A DNA stretch of 43,247 bases from Dethiosulfovibrio faecalis (GCF_021568795.1 NZ_JAKGUE010000020.1:1-43247); one strand, 5' to 3'. Positions 7,870 through 16,233 are shown, numbered from the stretch's first letter. Made by a program: numbers and translations. The notes: generated by a model from the letters alone, not told the origin.

Positions 7870-9285
7870 TTACTTTATCACAAGAGAATCTCCCTCAGAA
7901 TTTCTTTTAAGATATCTCTCCCTCTCGCACCCCTCCCATAGGGGGCGGTATAAGGATCTTATCGCCTTTCCGTAATCGTCCAATCCCTCCGCCACCGAGC
8001 CGGACAACATCCTCTCCAGCCCGGGATGACAGGGCTTGGCGTCGAAACGATCTATCAGTACCCTCAAAACGCGGGGATGGTCCAGTATCATGCAGGGACA
8101 CAGGAGATCGTCGTCGCCATCGTAGGGCTGGGCAGACCTTATGGCCGAGAAGAACGGGCTCCTGGCGATATCCACCAGGCTCTTCTCCCTTATGCTGTCC
8201 GCCGCAAAGGGGACGAAAACGCAGGGCTCGACCCTGCCGTCGGAGATGACGTGCCAGTAGCGACTGCCTCCCGCCATGCACCCGTCCACGTAGGGGCCGT
8301 CGTTCCAGAAATCGCCGGTGAATATGGGATACTCCCCGCTGGAACGCCAGCGAGAGACGCTATCGTGAAGGGCGGCCCTCTGTTCGGGACTGGCCATGTA
8401 GGTAAGGTCGGGGCTCACCCCTATGGGAACGTACTGAAAGAACCACCCCACCATGCAGCCCCGCTCCACCATGGAGCCTATGAACTCGTCGCTCGCCAGA
8501 TAGTCCGAGTTCAGGGACGTGCAGGTGGCGCTGAAGCCGAAGAGCATCCCCTGCTCCCTCATCCTGGAGAAGGCCTCCAGAACCTTGCGGTAGGTGCCCC
8601 TGCCCCGCCTGGCGTCGGTCTGATCCTCCGTCCCCTCCACCGACACCATGGGAGCGACGTTCCCCAGGGCGGCCATACGATCCACCGTACCGTCGTCCAG
8701 CAGGGTGCCGTTGGTGTAGAACTGGAAGTAGCAGTCGTCGTGCTTTTTCCACAGATCGAATATACGGGGATAAAGCAGGACCTCCCCTCCGGAGAGGGTA
8801 TAGAAATACATCCCGAGCTCCTTCCCCTGAATCAGAAGGTCGTCCAGCTCCTCGAAGGTGAGCTCTCCCCCTCTGTCGTACTCTCCGGCATAGCATCCGG
8901 TGCAGTGAAGGTTGCATTTCATGGTAGGACTTATCACCATGAAATTGGGCAGATGGACCCCCAGTTCGGCCTCCTTCTCCTCCCTAACTCCTCGGCCCAG
9001 CACCATGAAGTTGACTATCAGGTTTCGGATCATATTCTCCAGGGCCAGCGGCGACAGCTCCCGGACCGCCCGGACCAGAAAGGCCACAGACGGATCCTCG
9101 GAACGAACCATCTTCGCCATCCTGCACAGGGCCTCCCTGTGATACCGGGCCGGGGCCAATCTTCCTATGGACTCCAGCATATCGGCCAGATCGCCCATCT
9201 CTCCCTTTCGAACCTTCTCGACGGCCCGATCCAAAACTGAACGGGTCACGAAACCCTTCGCCTTCCGGAACAACGAAACCGCCAT
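7870..9285 (-). CDS. Radical SAM protein with SPASM-like C-terminus
   Basis: A 471-residue protein. An N-terminal region of about 115 residues precedes the radical SAM core, whose 4Fe-4S/SAM motif is Cys124-x3-Cys128-x2-Cys131 (SPTMKCNLHCTGCYAG), followed by LSGGEVLLYP. Further cysteines sit in DGRVEPCVFVPF, LLCPCMI and AKPCHPG, typical of SPASM/Twitch auxiliary cluster regions. Such enzymes often modify peptides or act as anaerobic maturases, but no small precursor gene is visible nearby. I chose ATG 9285 because GAGGAGGG lies 7 bases before it; an in-frame ATG 39 bases upstream has no comparable site. Substrate unknown. Confidence 0.85.
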   Translation of the reverse strand: MAVSLFRKAKGFVTRSVLDRAVEKVRKGEMGDLADMLESIGRLAPARYHREALCRMAKMVRSEDPSVAFLVRAVRELSPLALENMIRNLIVNFMVLGRGVREEKEAELGVHLPNFMVISPTMKCNLHCTGCYAGEYDRGGELTFEELDDLLIQGKELGMYFYTLSGGEVLLYPRIFDLWKKHDDCYFQFYTNGTLLDDGTVDRMAALGNVAPMVSVEGTEDQTDARRGRGTYRKVLEAFSRMREQGMLFGFSATCTSLNSDYLASDEFIGSMVERGCMVGWFFQYVPIGVSPDLTYMASPEQRAALHDSVSRWRSSGEYPIFTGDFWNDGPYVDGCMAGGSRYWHVISDGRVEPCVFVPFAADSIREKSLVDIARSPFFSAIRSAQPYDGDDDLLCPCMILDHPRVLRVLIDRFDAKPCHPGLERMLSGSVAEGLDDYGKAIRSLYRPLWEGCERERYLKRNSEGDSLVIK

Positions 9286-9355
9286 AATCGATCCCTCCTC
9301 GATCATCCTTATGTTCGGCCTCATTGTAGCCTTTTTTATTGTTTTTTCAAAACAA

Positions 9356-9383
9356 ACGGGGAGTCCCGAAAGGGGCTCCCCGT
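9356..9383 (-). terminator. Intrinsic terminator after DegU-like gene
   Basis: An inverted repeat ACGGGGAGtCCC/GGGGCTCCCCGT around GAAA, with TTTGTTTT following on the minus strand. It lies 23 bases past the stop of the DegU-like regulator and overlaps the upstream region of the radical SAM gene. Confidence 0.75.
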
Positions 9384-9405
9384 AGATACGGATAAGATCG
9401 AAGTC

Positions 9406-10074
9406 TCAGCCTTTGAAAAACGATGGGTCCTTCGAGGCCAGGCCGGACCGCCATGCCCAAGCCACAGCCTGGGTTCTGTCGGACACCCCCAGCTTGGCCA
9501 GGATATGGCTTATGTGGTTCTTCACCGTCTTGTCCGACAGGGACAGCCGATCCGCTATTTCCTGACCGTTCAGTCCCTGAGCCAGCCAGTAGAGCACCTC
9601 CAGCTCCCTTTCGGAGAGTCTGGACATACCCCTCTCCCGGGAGGTGTCCTCGGAGAAGCAGTTCAGGAGCTTGCCGGCGGCCCGGGAATCGACGTAGTTA
9701 TCCCCTCCTGATACCGTCCTTATGGCGGCTATCAGCTCGTCGAAGCCGGAGGTCTTCAGGACGAAGCCCTTTATCCCCGCTTTGGAAAGAAACACCATGT
9801 CCCGGTCGTCCTCCAAGGCGGTCAGGGCTATCACCGATCGGGCCATTCCGGCCTCCTCCATTTTGCCCACCAGCTCCACCCCGCCCATGCCCGGCATGGT
9901 CACGTCCACCAGTGCGATGTCGAAGTCCACCTTCTTCATCACCTCCAGCGCCTCCAGTCCGTCGCCGGCCTCTCCGGTCACCTCGATGTCATCCTCCAGG
10001 GACAGGGTGTTTATCACGCCGGTCCTGAATATGGCGTGGTCGTCCACCACCAGGACGCGAATGGGTTTTTCCAT
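9406..10074 (-). CDS. NarL/DegU-like response regulator
   Basis: A 222-residue regulator: receiver domain with DD at 11-12, phospho-acceptor Asp57 in ALVDVTMPGMGG and the conserved Lys in FVLKTSG, then a LuxR-type helix-turn-helix (LSERELEVLYWLAQGLNGQEIADRLSLSDKTVKNH). Its ATG shares one base with the stop of the DegS-like kinase (TGATG), so the two are translationally coupled. Targets cannot be inferred from the sequence; no matching operator was identified. A terminator follows directly, so the pair forms a two-gene operon. Confidence 0.9.
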   Translation of the reverse strand: MEKPIRVLVVDDHAIFRTGVINTLSLEDDIEVTGEAGDGLEALEVMKKVDFDIALVDVTMPGMGGVELVGKMEEAGMARSVIALTALEDDRDMVFLSKAGIKGFVLKTSGFDELIAAIRTVSGGDNYVDSRAAGKLLNCFSEDTSRERGMSRLSERELEVLYWLAQGLNGQEIADRLSLSDKTVKNHISHILAKLGVSDRTQAVAWAWRSGLASKDPSFFKG

Positions 10075-11210
10075 CAGATATCACTCCTTATAGGCACCTT
10101 TAAAGAGACTATCGTCCCCTGACCGGGTACGCTGTCGACGTTGAACTCCCCTCCGAGAATTCTGGACCTCTCCTCCATGGAGACCATCCCGTAAGAGCCC
10201 CTCTCCTTGGCCTCTTCCCTGGCGGTCTCGACATCGAAGCCGAAGCCGTCGTCCATTATCTTGACGAACAAAATATCGTCCCTCACGGAGAACAACACCG
10301 TCACCCTCTTAGGCTCCCCCTTGGTAACGGCGTTGGCCACCGCCTGACGAACGATCTTGTAGAGATGGGGTGCCATTCCCCCGGGGATATCCTCCACCGG
10401 ACCCATAGTCTTGAGCTTGACCGACACACCGTAGCGGCTGGACGTGGCCTCGACCCATCTATCCAAGGCGACCATCAGACCGTCCTCCAGGTCCCTGGGA
10501 TAGAGAAGATGCAGGAACGACCTTATCTCGTCCATAGTCTCCACCATCTGCTCCCTGACCTTGTCCAGTTCCTCGGAGGCCTTATCCACCTGGTCCTTTC
10601 GAAGAAGGCGTCGCACGAAGTCCATGGACATCAGAGCACCGGAGAACTTCTGGGCCGGACCGTCGTGAAGCTCCCGGGCCAGGCTCATGCTCTCTCTCTC
10701 CACAAGAGAATAGGCCTGAGCCAACCGCCTGGCCCCGCCCTTCTCCTCGTTTACCTCTATGGTCTCGATCCTGTCGCTGACGACGTTGAGGGCGACCCGG
10801 AGTCTTCCTACGGCGGAGTCGCTTTTCTCCACCCTGGAGGCCACCCTTCGTTCGTCCCTCTCTAGGTAGTCTCTAAGCTGTCTAAGCCCCTTTTCCCTCT
10901 CGGCCAGAGCGGCCTTACGAAACAGGAACTCCTCCGCCTTCTCGTAGGCCCTTCTCTGCTCCATCTCTGTGCCGCCTCTGACAGACTGGGACAGAACGCC
11001 CCTGGCGGAGAAGTAGAGGGACGTCATCTCGTCCATCTCGGATATCACCTGTTCCAGCTCGGAACGGGTCTTAGTCAACTCGGATCTTATGACGCTCAAC
11101 CGGTCGTCTTCGTCCTTTCGAAAGTCCGACACCGTGACCATGCTGTCCGCAAGGTCCTTTCGTATCTTCTCCATAACATGATGCAGTGTGTCGGACGAAT
11201 CACGAGCCAT
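10074..11210 (-). CDS. DegS-like cytoplasmic sensor histidine kinase
   Basis: A 378-residue kinase without membrane segments. Residues 1-170 are a long, charged coiled coil, as in the DegS sensor region. The phospho-acceptor is His182 in LARELHDGPAQKFSG; the HDGPAQ form is typical of DegS. HATPase_c features include DDGFGFDVE and GQGTIVSLKVP. ATG 11210 was chosen because AGGAGG lies 7 bases upstream; a TTG two codons earlier sits too close to it. It is followed, with one base of overlap, by the DegU-like regulator. It probably reports an intracellular state, since no periplasmic sensor exists. Confidence 0.88.
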   Translation of the reverse strand: MARDSSDTLHHVMEKIRKDLADSMVTVSDFRKDEDDRLSVIRSELTKTRSELEQVISEMDEMTSLYFSARGVLSQSVRGGTEMEQRRAYEKAEEFLFRKAALAEREKGLRQLRDYLERDERRVASRVEKSDSAVGRLRVALNVVSDRIETIEVNEEKGGARRLAQAYSLVERESMSLARELHDGPAQKFSGALMSMDFVRRLLRKDQVDKASEELDKVREQMVETMDEIRSFLHLLYPRDLEDGLMVALDRWVEATSSRYGVSVKLKTMGPVEDIPGGMAPHLYKIVRQAVANAVTKGEPKRVTVLFSVRDDILFVKIMDDGFGFDVETAREEAKERGSYGMVSMEERSRILGGEFNVDSVPGQGTIVSLKVPIRSDI

Positions 11211-11239
11211 GGTCAAACCTCCTCCAGGATTCGTTCCTA

Positions 11240-11268
11240 ATTATAGCGTATGCACCCATATCGCCCAA
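11240..11268 (-). promoter_or_regulatory. Probable promoter for the degS/degU-like operon
   Basis: On the minus strand TTGGGC (11268-11263), a 17-base spacer and a perfect TATAAT (11245-11240). It lies 30 bases before the DegS-like ATG, leaving a short leader with the AGGAGG site. Confidence 0.6.
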
Positions 11269-11367
11269 ATTTCGTGGCGACCGAAAGGAAAATAGGATAT
11301 CATACGTGGTTACCCGGCCGTAGGACGACGGCCTGACATTCGAGATAAAGGAAGGGAATGATCGGAA

Positions 11368-11958
11368 ATGGAACGAGCGAGGGGAAACGAGAACGTCCGC
11401 AGGATGGTGTGGGGTGCCCTGCTCTCCGGGCTGGCCACCGTGCTCATGTACGTGGACACGGTGGTACCTCTTTTTCCGTCGTTTCTGAAGATGGACCTGT
11501 CCGACGTTCCGGCACTGATAGGGGCCTTCGCCTGGGGCCCGGGCAACGGCGTCGCCATAGAGGCGGTGAAGAACCTGCTGCACTGCGCGGCGTCCTCATC
11601 GGCAGGAGTCGGGGAGATGGCCAACTTCGTCATGGGTTCGGCTCTGGTCCTCCCGGCGGGACTGATCTATCGGGCGAACAAGACGAAAACCGGGGCCCTG
11701 CTAGGTATGGCGGTAGGGGTTGCCGCCATGACAGCCACTGCGGCCATCCTAAACGGCACCGTGTTGATTCCCCTGTACTCCAAATTCGTCCCGATCGACA
11801 CTATCGTATCCATGGCCGGTGCCGCGATCCCCGGGATAGAGGACGTTCCGACTCTGGTGATATACGGAATAGTCCCCTTCAACCTTCTGAAGGGGACCGT
11901 CGTGTCGATATCTACGTTCTGGCTCTACAAGAGGATAAGCCCTCTTCTGGGAAACTAG
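11368..11958 (+). CDS. ribU: ECF transporter S component, RibU-like (riboflavin)
   Basis: A 196-residue membrane protein with about six hydrophobic segments. The early stretch VPLFPSFLKMDLSDVPALIGAFAWGP is diagnostic of the RibU family (key part FLKMDLSDVPAL), which binds riboflavin and docks with a shared ECF energising module encoded elsewhere. NKTKTGALLG in the middle also matches. ATG 11368 follows GGAAGGG at about 11 bases. The upstream 150 bases do not contain a recognisable FMN riboswitch. The stop overlaps the stop of the converging CpxA-like gene by four bases. A different vitamin substrate is possible but less likely given the signature. Confidence 0.75.
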   Translation: MERARGNENVRRMVWGALLSGLATVLMYVDTVVPLFPSFLKMDLSDVPALIGAFAWGPGNGVAIEAVKNLLHCAASSSAGVGEMANFVMGSALVLPAGLIYRANKTKTGALLGMAVGVAAMTATAAILNGTVLIPLYSKFVPIDTIVSMAGAAIPGIEDVPTLVIYGIVPFNLLKGTVVSISTFWLYKRISPLLGN

Positions 11959-13358
11959 CCGAACCCCAGGGGAAGTCTGATCCTGACCGACAGACCCCCT
12001 CCATCCCTGTTGGCCGCCTCCACGATGCCTCCGTGCCTCTCCACAGCCCTGCGGGCTATGGCCAAGCCGAGCCCGACTCCTCCGGAGTCCCTGTCCCTGG
12101 CCTCGCCTTCTCGGAAGAAGGGCCTGAATATGGCCTCCAGATTTTCCTCCGCAACGCCGGGCCCGCGGTCCTCCGCTATTATCGAGAGGGGAAGCTCCTC
12201 TTCAGGCTCGTACTCGGCCCTCAGCTCCACCACCGTGCCGGGGGCGGTGTACCTGACGCCGTTTCTCACGATGTTCTCCAGGGCGCTTTCCATGGCCCCT
12301 CTGTCGACCGATACGGCAACGTCCGGGACATCCCCTGAGACGACGTCCTTTCCGGAGGCGAGCGCCTCGAAACGGCCGTCCTTCGCCACGGAGGCCAGAA
12401 GTTCCCTCAGGGAAACCGACTCCCTCCTCTCCCCTCCGAAGCGGGATTCCTCCCTGGCGAGCCCGAGAAGATCGCCGATCATGCGGTTCATCCTCTCCGA
12501 CTCCCGCTCTATCCTGTCCATAAGGCCGTCCAGGTCATCGGGAAGCCTGTTTCTAAGCAGCTCCAGCGACAGGTTGAGCCTCGTAAGAGGGGACCTGAGC
12601 TCGTGGGAGATGTCCCCGAGAAGCCTGCTCTGGCCCGTGATGTTTCTCTCGACGTGATCGGCCATGGAATCGAAATTTCTGGCCAGCTGGCCTATCTCGT
12701 CGTCGCCGAAGGGGCCCTCCCTCTCGGCCCTTACGGACAGGTCCCCCGAGGCCAGAGCCAGAGAGGCCCTGCTCAACGCCTCGACCGGATAGCATATATG
12801 TCGGGCGAGAAAGTAGCTCACCGCCCCTCCGACCGCCATCAGGACGGCGAAATACAGGACCAGAGACAGGTAGAGGCCGTCCTTGGGAGGAAGGGCTCCG
12901 GGAAGGGCGAACAGGGTGACCACGTATGTCGCGCCGCCGGGCGAGACCACCGGTTCGGTGGCGGCGGGAAGATCCTTCATCCAGGAGGAGCGAGGAGGAC
13001 CAGAGAGACCGTGATGACGCCTGACGTCTGGCATCATCCTCTCTCCCCGAGAGGGGACCATCCCCGCCAGAGGAGCTCCCCTATCGTCCAGAATGACGAA
13101 CAGCAGCCGCCTCTCCTCCCTCAGACGGCCGAGCTCGTCCTTCAGGGCATCGGCCCCTCTCTCTTCGTAAAGGGCCACGAGAGACGGAGCCTCCCTATTC
13201 AGCTCCTTTCTGAGCTTGGCCTCCAGGGACAGATCCAGAAGCCCCAACCGGACGACAAGCCCCGTAACAGCGACGTGGAGCACCGACGCCGCTGCGATCG
13301 CCAGCAAAAAACCTAAAAAGATCTTTCTGAACAGGGTGGCGGACCTCAGCCAGGACAT
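11955..13358 (-). CDS. CpxA-like membrane sensor histidine kinase with HAMP
   Basis: A 467-residue inner-membrane kinase: TM1 at about 12-38, a periplasmic sensor of about 125 residues, TM2 at about 163-185, HAMP (186-240), HisKA with His252 in GDISHELRSPLTRL, and HATPase_c with NIVRNGVRY, EDRGPGV and GVGLGLAI. The arrangement and HELRSPLTRLNLSLELLR resemble CpxA, the envelope-stress sensor. The ATG lies one base after the response regulator stop. The CpxP/Spy-like gene with a shared candidate operator 2 kb away supports an envelope-stress role. The periplasmic domain itself is not one I recognise, so the signal may differ from that of E. coli Cpx. Confidence 0.85.
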   Translation of the reverse strand: MSWLRSATLFRKIFLGFLLAIAAASVLHVAVTGLVVRLGLLDLSLEAKLRKELNREAPSLVALYEERGADALKDELGRLREERRLLFVILDDRGAPLAGMVPSRGERMMPDVRRHHGLSGPPRSSWMKDLPAATEPVVSPGGATYVVTLFALPGALPPKDGLYLSLVLYFAVLMAVGGAVSYFLARHICYPVEALSRASLALASGDLSVRAEREGPFGDDEIGQLARNFDSMADHVERNITGQSRLLGDISHELRSPLTRLNLSLELLRNRLPDDLDGLMDRIERESERMNRMIGDLLGLAREESRFGGERRESVSLRELLASVAKDGRFEALASGKDVVSGDVPDVAVSVDRGAMESALENIVRNGVRYTAPGTVVELRAEYEPEEELPLSIIAEDRGPGVAEENLEAIFRPFFREGEARDRDSGGVGLGLAIARRAVERHGGIVEAANRDGGGLSVRIRLPLGFG

Positions 13359-13359
13359 C

Positions 13360-14043
13360 TCAGCTCACCGGAAGGGTATAGAGATAGCCCTCGCCCCGGA
13401 CGGTCCTTATTCGGTCCGTTCCGTCCTCGTGGGGACCGAGTTTCTTTCTGAGATTGCTGACGTGCATATCCAGGCTGCGGTCGAAAGGGGCCGCCGATCT
13501 CTCTAGTACCTTACGAAACAGATCGTCTCTGGACACAACCTGACCGGCCGAGCGGAGCAACACCTCCAACAGCCGAAACTCCATGGAGGTCAGATCCACT
13601 GTGATGCCATCCAACATAACCTGCCTGGAACGGACGAACATCTCCAGATCGTCCACCGTCAGGCGCTCCGGATCGGACGGACCGTTTCGCCTCCTCATGA
13701 CCGCCCGAACCCTGGCCAAAAGCTCTCTGGGGCTGAACGGCTTGGGAAGATAGTCGTCGGCTCCCATCTCCAGCCCCAGGACCCGGTCCACCTCGTCTCC
13801 CTTGGCGGTCAACATGATCACCGGAATGGACGACGTCCTCCTGATCTCCTTCAGGGCCTCGAAACCGCTCTGACCCGGCAGCATGACGTCCAACACGACC
13901 AGATCGTGCTTTCCCGCGGCGGCCTCCAGGGCTCCGTTTTTACCGTCGTAGCTGAGGCTTACCTGAAAGCCCTCTCCTCCGAGATACTCCGTCAGGAGCT
14001 CGCCCAACTCCCTGTCGTCGTCTACGACTAAAATTTTATCCAT
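13360..14043 (-). CDS. CpxR-like OmpR-family response regulator
   Basis: A 227-residue regulator: receiver domain (DDD at 8-10, Asp52 in VVLDVMLPGQSG, Lys in YLPKPFSPREL) and an OmpR/PhoB winged helix (VDDLEMFVRSRQVMLDG to GRGEGYLY-like end VRGEGYLYTLPVS). ATG 14043 follows GGAGG at 9 bases; an in-frame start 24 bases upstream would overlap the ribosome site. First gene of the two-gene operon with the CpxA-like kinase. A GTAAA-N5-GTAAG direct repeat and a TATAAT element lie upstream, consistent with self-regulation. Confidence 0.9.
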   Translation of the reverse strand: MDKILVVDDDRELGELLTEYLGGEGFQVSLSYDGKNGALEAAAGKHDLVVLDVMLPGQSGFEALKEIRRTSSIPVIMLTAKGDEVDRVLGLEMGADDYLPKPFSPRELLARVRAVMRRRNGPSDPERLTVDDLEMFVRSRQVMLDGITVDLTSMEFRLLEVLLRSAGQVVSRDDLFRKVLERSAAPFDRSLDMHVSNLRKKLGPHEDGTDRIRTVRGEGYLYTLPVS

Positions 14044-14095
14044 ACGGAAAAACCTCCCTCGAATCACAGCTTTTCACGACGCTCTCCGATAATTC

Positions 14096-14145
14096 ATTAT
14101 ATCGTGCTGAAACACGAAGAAGGGAACCCCCTTACCATTCTTTAC
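14096..14145 (-). promoter_or_regulatory. cpxRA-like promoter with CpxR-box-like direct repeat
   Basis: On the minus strand, GTAAA-GAATG-GTAAG (14145-14131) has the layout of the CpxR box GTAAA-N5-GTAAA. A TATAAT follows at 14101-14096. The adjacent plus-strand GGGAACC block (14122-14128) is also kept beside the matching repeat at 16114-16128. The site lies between the CpxR-like gene and the riboswitch promoter, so it could affect both. Confidence 0.6.
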
Positions 14146-14162
14146 GATTTTCTCGCCGGGGG

Positions 14163-14190
14163 TTGACCTCGTCGAAAAAAGGTATATAAT
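14163..14190 (+). promoter_or_regulatory. Promoter of the cobalamin riboswitch transcript
   Basis: TTGACC (14163-14168), a 16-base spacer and perfect TATAAT (14185-14190), placing the start about 12 bases before the riboswitch P1 stem. Confidence 0.75.
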
Positions 14191-14209
14191 GACCTTCGTA
14201 ATCGATCGA

Positions 14210-14348
14210 GTTCAGGTGACAGGGAAGACCGGTGAGAATCCGGCGCGGACCCGCCACTGTATACCCGACGTCGTCGAAAACGCCACTGGAGAGATTTCTC
14301 CGGGAAGGCTCGGCGACGGATGAGGGAAGCCAGGATACCGGCCTGAAC
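14210..14348 (+). ncRNA. Cobalamin (adenosylcobalamin) riboswitch
   Basis: The 5' and 3' ends pair as P1: GTTCAGG (14210-14216) with CCTGAAC (14342-14348). Between them are hallmark cobalamin elements: GGTGACAGGGAA, CCGGTGAGAATCCGG, GCGGACCCGCCACTGT, a GCCACTGG stem region, and the B12 box AAGCCAGGATACCGGCC. The RNA binds adenosylcobalamin and normally lowers downstream expression. A terminator hairpin stands between it and the CoA-transferase gene, indicating transcriptional control. Confidence 0.93.
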
Positions 14349-14437
14349 ACGCGACCCATCCACCCTGCGAGGACTCGGGGTAATCGGCGAGAAACCCGTC
14401 GGCTCACCGGCCGATCGGTTTTATTTCGTTGCGATTC

Positions 14438-14471
14438 AGAGACGTCCTTCAGGGGGCGTCTCTTTTTTTTT
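14438..14471 (+). terminator. Riboswitch-controlled intrinsic terminator
   Basis: AGAGACG(N12)CGTCTCT (14438-14463) followed by about nine T residues. It lies after the cobalamin riboswitch and 20 bases before the CoA-transferase ATG, so readthrough probably depends on the ligand state. The 90 bases between aptamer and hairpin contain further pairing segments that could act as anti-terminator. Confidence 0.8.
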
Positions 14472-14490
14472 CGTGAGAGGAGAACCAAAT

Positions 14491-16008
14491 ATGACCGATC
14501 TTTTCGGCCATGCAAAGGACAGAATCAGAAACACCGCCCTACGATCGAGACTGATGACGCCGGAGGAGGCCTCTATATACGTCCAGGACGGAGCCACGGT
14601 AGGATGCAGCGGCTTCACCCCGGCGGGATATCCCAAGGTGATACCGTCGGCGATGGCCGACAGAGCCCTGAACGGAGGTCCGAAAAACTTCACCTTATGG
14701 ACGGGAGCATCGGTAGCCCCCGAGCTGGACGGCAGATTGGCCGAGGCGGGAGCCATATCCTATCGGTTTCCCTACCAGACGGGCAAGGCGATCAGAGACG
14801 CCATAAACGGCGGCGAGGTCGGTTTTCAGGACATGCATCTTTCCATGACCCCTCAGAACCTTCGCTACGGCTTCTACGGACCGATGGACGTGGCGATAAT
14901 AGAGGTCTGCGCCATAACGGAGGAAGGCAACCTGGTGCCTACGACGTCGGTGGGAAACTCTCCCAGTTTCGTCGAATCGGCGGAACGGGTGATAGTAGAG
15001 GTGAACACCTCCCAGCCGGAGGGGCTGGAGGGCATCCACGACATATTCATCCCGGAGGAGCCGCCTTATAGAAAACCGTTTCACGTATTGAAGGTTAACG
15101 ACAGAATAGGCACTCCCTATATAACCTGTCCTATGGAGAAGATAGTGGCGATCGTTCCATCGAACGTACCGGACCACCTCACCCCGATGAAAGAGCCGGA
15201 TCCCGTCTCCCGGGCTATGGCCAGAAACCTCATGGACCTTCTGTCGGTCGAGGTCTCCTCCGGGAGACTCCCGCCGGGACTTCTGCCGATACAGGCCGGA
15301 GTCGGCAACGTCGCCAACGCCGTAATAGGGGAGTTGGTCGACTGGCCCACCGACGACCTAAGAATATACTCCGAGGTAATCCAGGATTCCATGTTGACCC
15401 TGCTGGAGACGGGCAAAGTCCAGCAGATGTCCGGAACGGCCTTCACCAACTCGCCGGAAGGAGCCAAGAAACTGCTCCGCCGACTAGAGGAAATAAGGAA
15501 AAAAGCGGTATTGAGGCCCCAGGAAATAAGCAACCATCCGGAGATAATACGCAGGCTAGGATTGATAGCGATAAACACGGCTCTGGAGGTGGACATCTAC
15601 GGTCACGTGAACTCCACCGTAGCCATGGGCAGCAAGATGATAAACGGCATAGGAGGATCGGGCGATTTCGCCAGAAACGCCTTTTTGAGCGTATTCCTGT
15701 GCCCCTCGACGGCGAACGGAGGAAAAATTTCCAGGATAGTTCCCTTCTGTTCACACGTGGACCACACCGAGCACGACGTGGACGTGGTAATAACCGAATA
15801 CGGCGTAGCGGACCTCCGTGGGCTCGTCCCCAGAGAGAGAAGCCGTCTCATGATAGAAAAATGCGCCCATCCCGATTATCGGGCACCTCTCAGGGAATAC
15901 CTGAGACTCGGCGAGGCCAGGGGAGGACACGAACCTCACGATCTGGCCTCCGCCCTGGGCTGGCACCTGAACTACATCGAAAAGGGGACCATGGTCCCCG
16001 ATCAATAA
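14491..16008 (+). CDS. Acetyl-CoA hydrolase/transferase family; succinate- or propionyl-CoA:carboxylate CoA-transferase
   Basis: A 505-residue class I CoA-transferase of the AarC/Cat1/ScpC group. N-terminal MTPEEASIYVQDGATVGCSGFTPAG is typical (key part GATVGCSGF). The predicted catalytic glutamate is Glu295 in IYSEVIQD, and the oxyanion/CoA loop is GIGGSGDF. The family moves CoA between succinate and acetate or propionate, conserving thioester energy during fermentation. ATG 14491 has AGAGGAG 8 bases upstream. The cobalamin riboswitch links expression to B12, suggesting ties to the AdoCbl-dependent methylmalonyl-CoA route, where propionyl-CoA:succinate transfer closes the cycle. Exact acyl specificity cannot be read from sequence. 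Confidence 0.85.
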   Translation: MTDLFGHAKDRIRNTALRSRLMTPEEASIYVQDGATVGCSGFTPAGYPKVIPSAMADRALNGGPKNFTLWTGASVAPELDGRLAEAGAISYRFPYQTGKAIRDAINGGEVGFQDMHLSMTPQNLRYGFYGPMDVAIIEVCAITEEGNLVPTTSVGNSPSFVESAERVIVEVNTSQPEGLEGIHDIFIPEEPPYRKPFHVLKVNDRIGTPYITCPMEKIVAIVPSNVPDHLTPMKEPDPVSRAMARNLMDLLSVEVSSGRLPPGLLPIQAGVGNVANAVIGELVDWPTDDLRIYSEVIQDSMLTLLETGKVQQMSGTAFTNSPEGAKKLLRRLEEIRKKAVLRPQEISNHPEIIRRLGLIAINTALEVDIYGHVNSTVAMGSKMINGIGGSGDFARNAFLSVFLCPSTANGGKISRIVPFCSHVDHTEHDVDVVITEYGVADLRGLVPRERSRLMIEKCAHPDYRAPLREYLRLGEARGGHEPHDLASALGWHLNYIEKGTMVPDQ

Positions 16009-16055
16009 GACCCTTCCTGAGACATCCCCATAGGGATGCAAACTCTTTCCCCATC

Positions 16056-16095
16056 CCCCCTGCCACCCCCAAATGGCAGGGGGTCCCCTTTTTTT
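16056..16095 (+). terminator. Intrinsic terminator after CoA-transferase
   Basis: Ten-bp stem CCCCCTGCCA (16056-16065) with TGGCAGGGGG (16074-16083), followed by TCCCC and a run of Ts. Confidence 0.8.
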
Positions 16096-16105
16096 ACCGA
16101 CGGGG

Positions 16106-16140
16106 GAACCTCCCTTACATTCCTTTACCGTTCCTATAAG
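16106..16140 (+). promoter_or_regulatory. CpxR-box-like repeat and promoter of the cpxP-like gene
   Basis: CTTAC-ATTCC-TTTAC (16114-16128), which reads GTAAAGGAATGTAAG on the minus strand, preceded by GGGAACC (16106-16112). TATAAG at 16135-16140 can serve as -10, putting the repeat over the -35 position as in PhoB/OmpR-class activated promoters. It matches the repeat upstream of the CpxR-like gene (14131-14145) in both motif and flanking block. Confidence 0.6.
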
Positions 16141-16233
16141 GCACCTTGACCTGCCCCGGGCTAGAATGGGGTCACAGCGAAAGAGAGAGCCCCCGAGCGG
16201 GAAGCTTATATCGACAAGAGGAGGAATTCAGAG

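Noticed and set aside
8026-9240. A long plus-strand open frame (404 codons) opposite the radical SAM gene
   Set aside because: It is antisense to a clear CxxxCxxC radical SAM protein, encodes low-complexity Gly/His/Pro-rich sequence and has no ribosome site.
11217-11367. FMN riboswitch expected upstream of the RibU-like gene
   Set aside because: The conserved FMN elements (GGGGCAGGGTGAAATTCCC and partners) are absent; only a short GGCCG/CGGCC hairpin is seen.
16144-16165. TTGACC and TAGAAT as a sigma-70 promoter for the cpxP-like gene
   Set aside because: The spacer is only 10 bases; the TATAAG just upstream with the direct repeat fits better.
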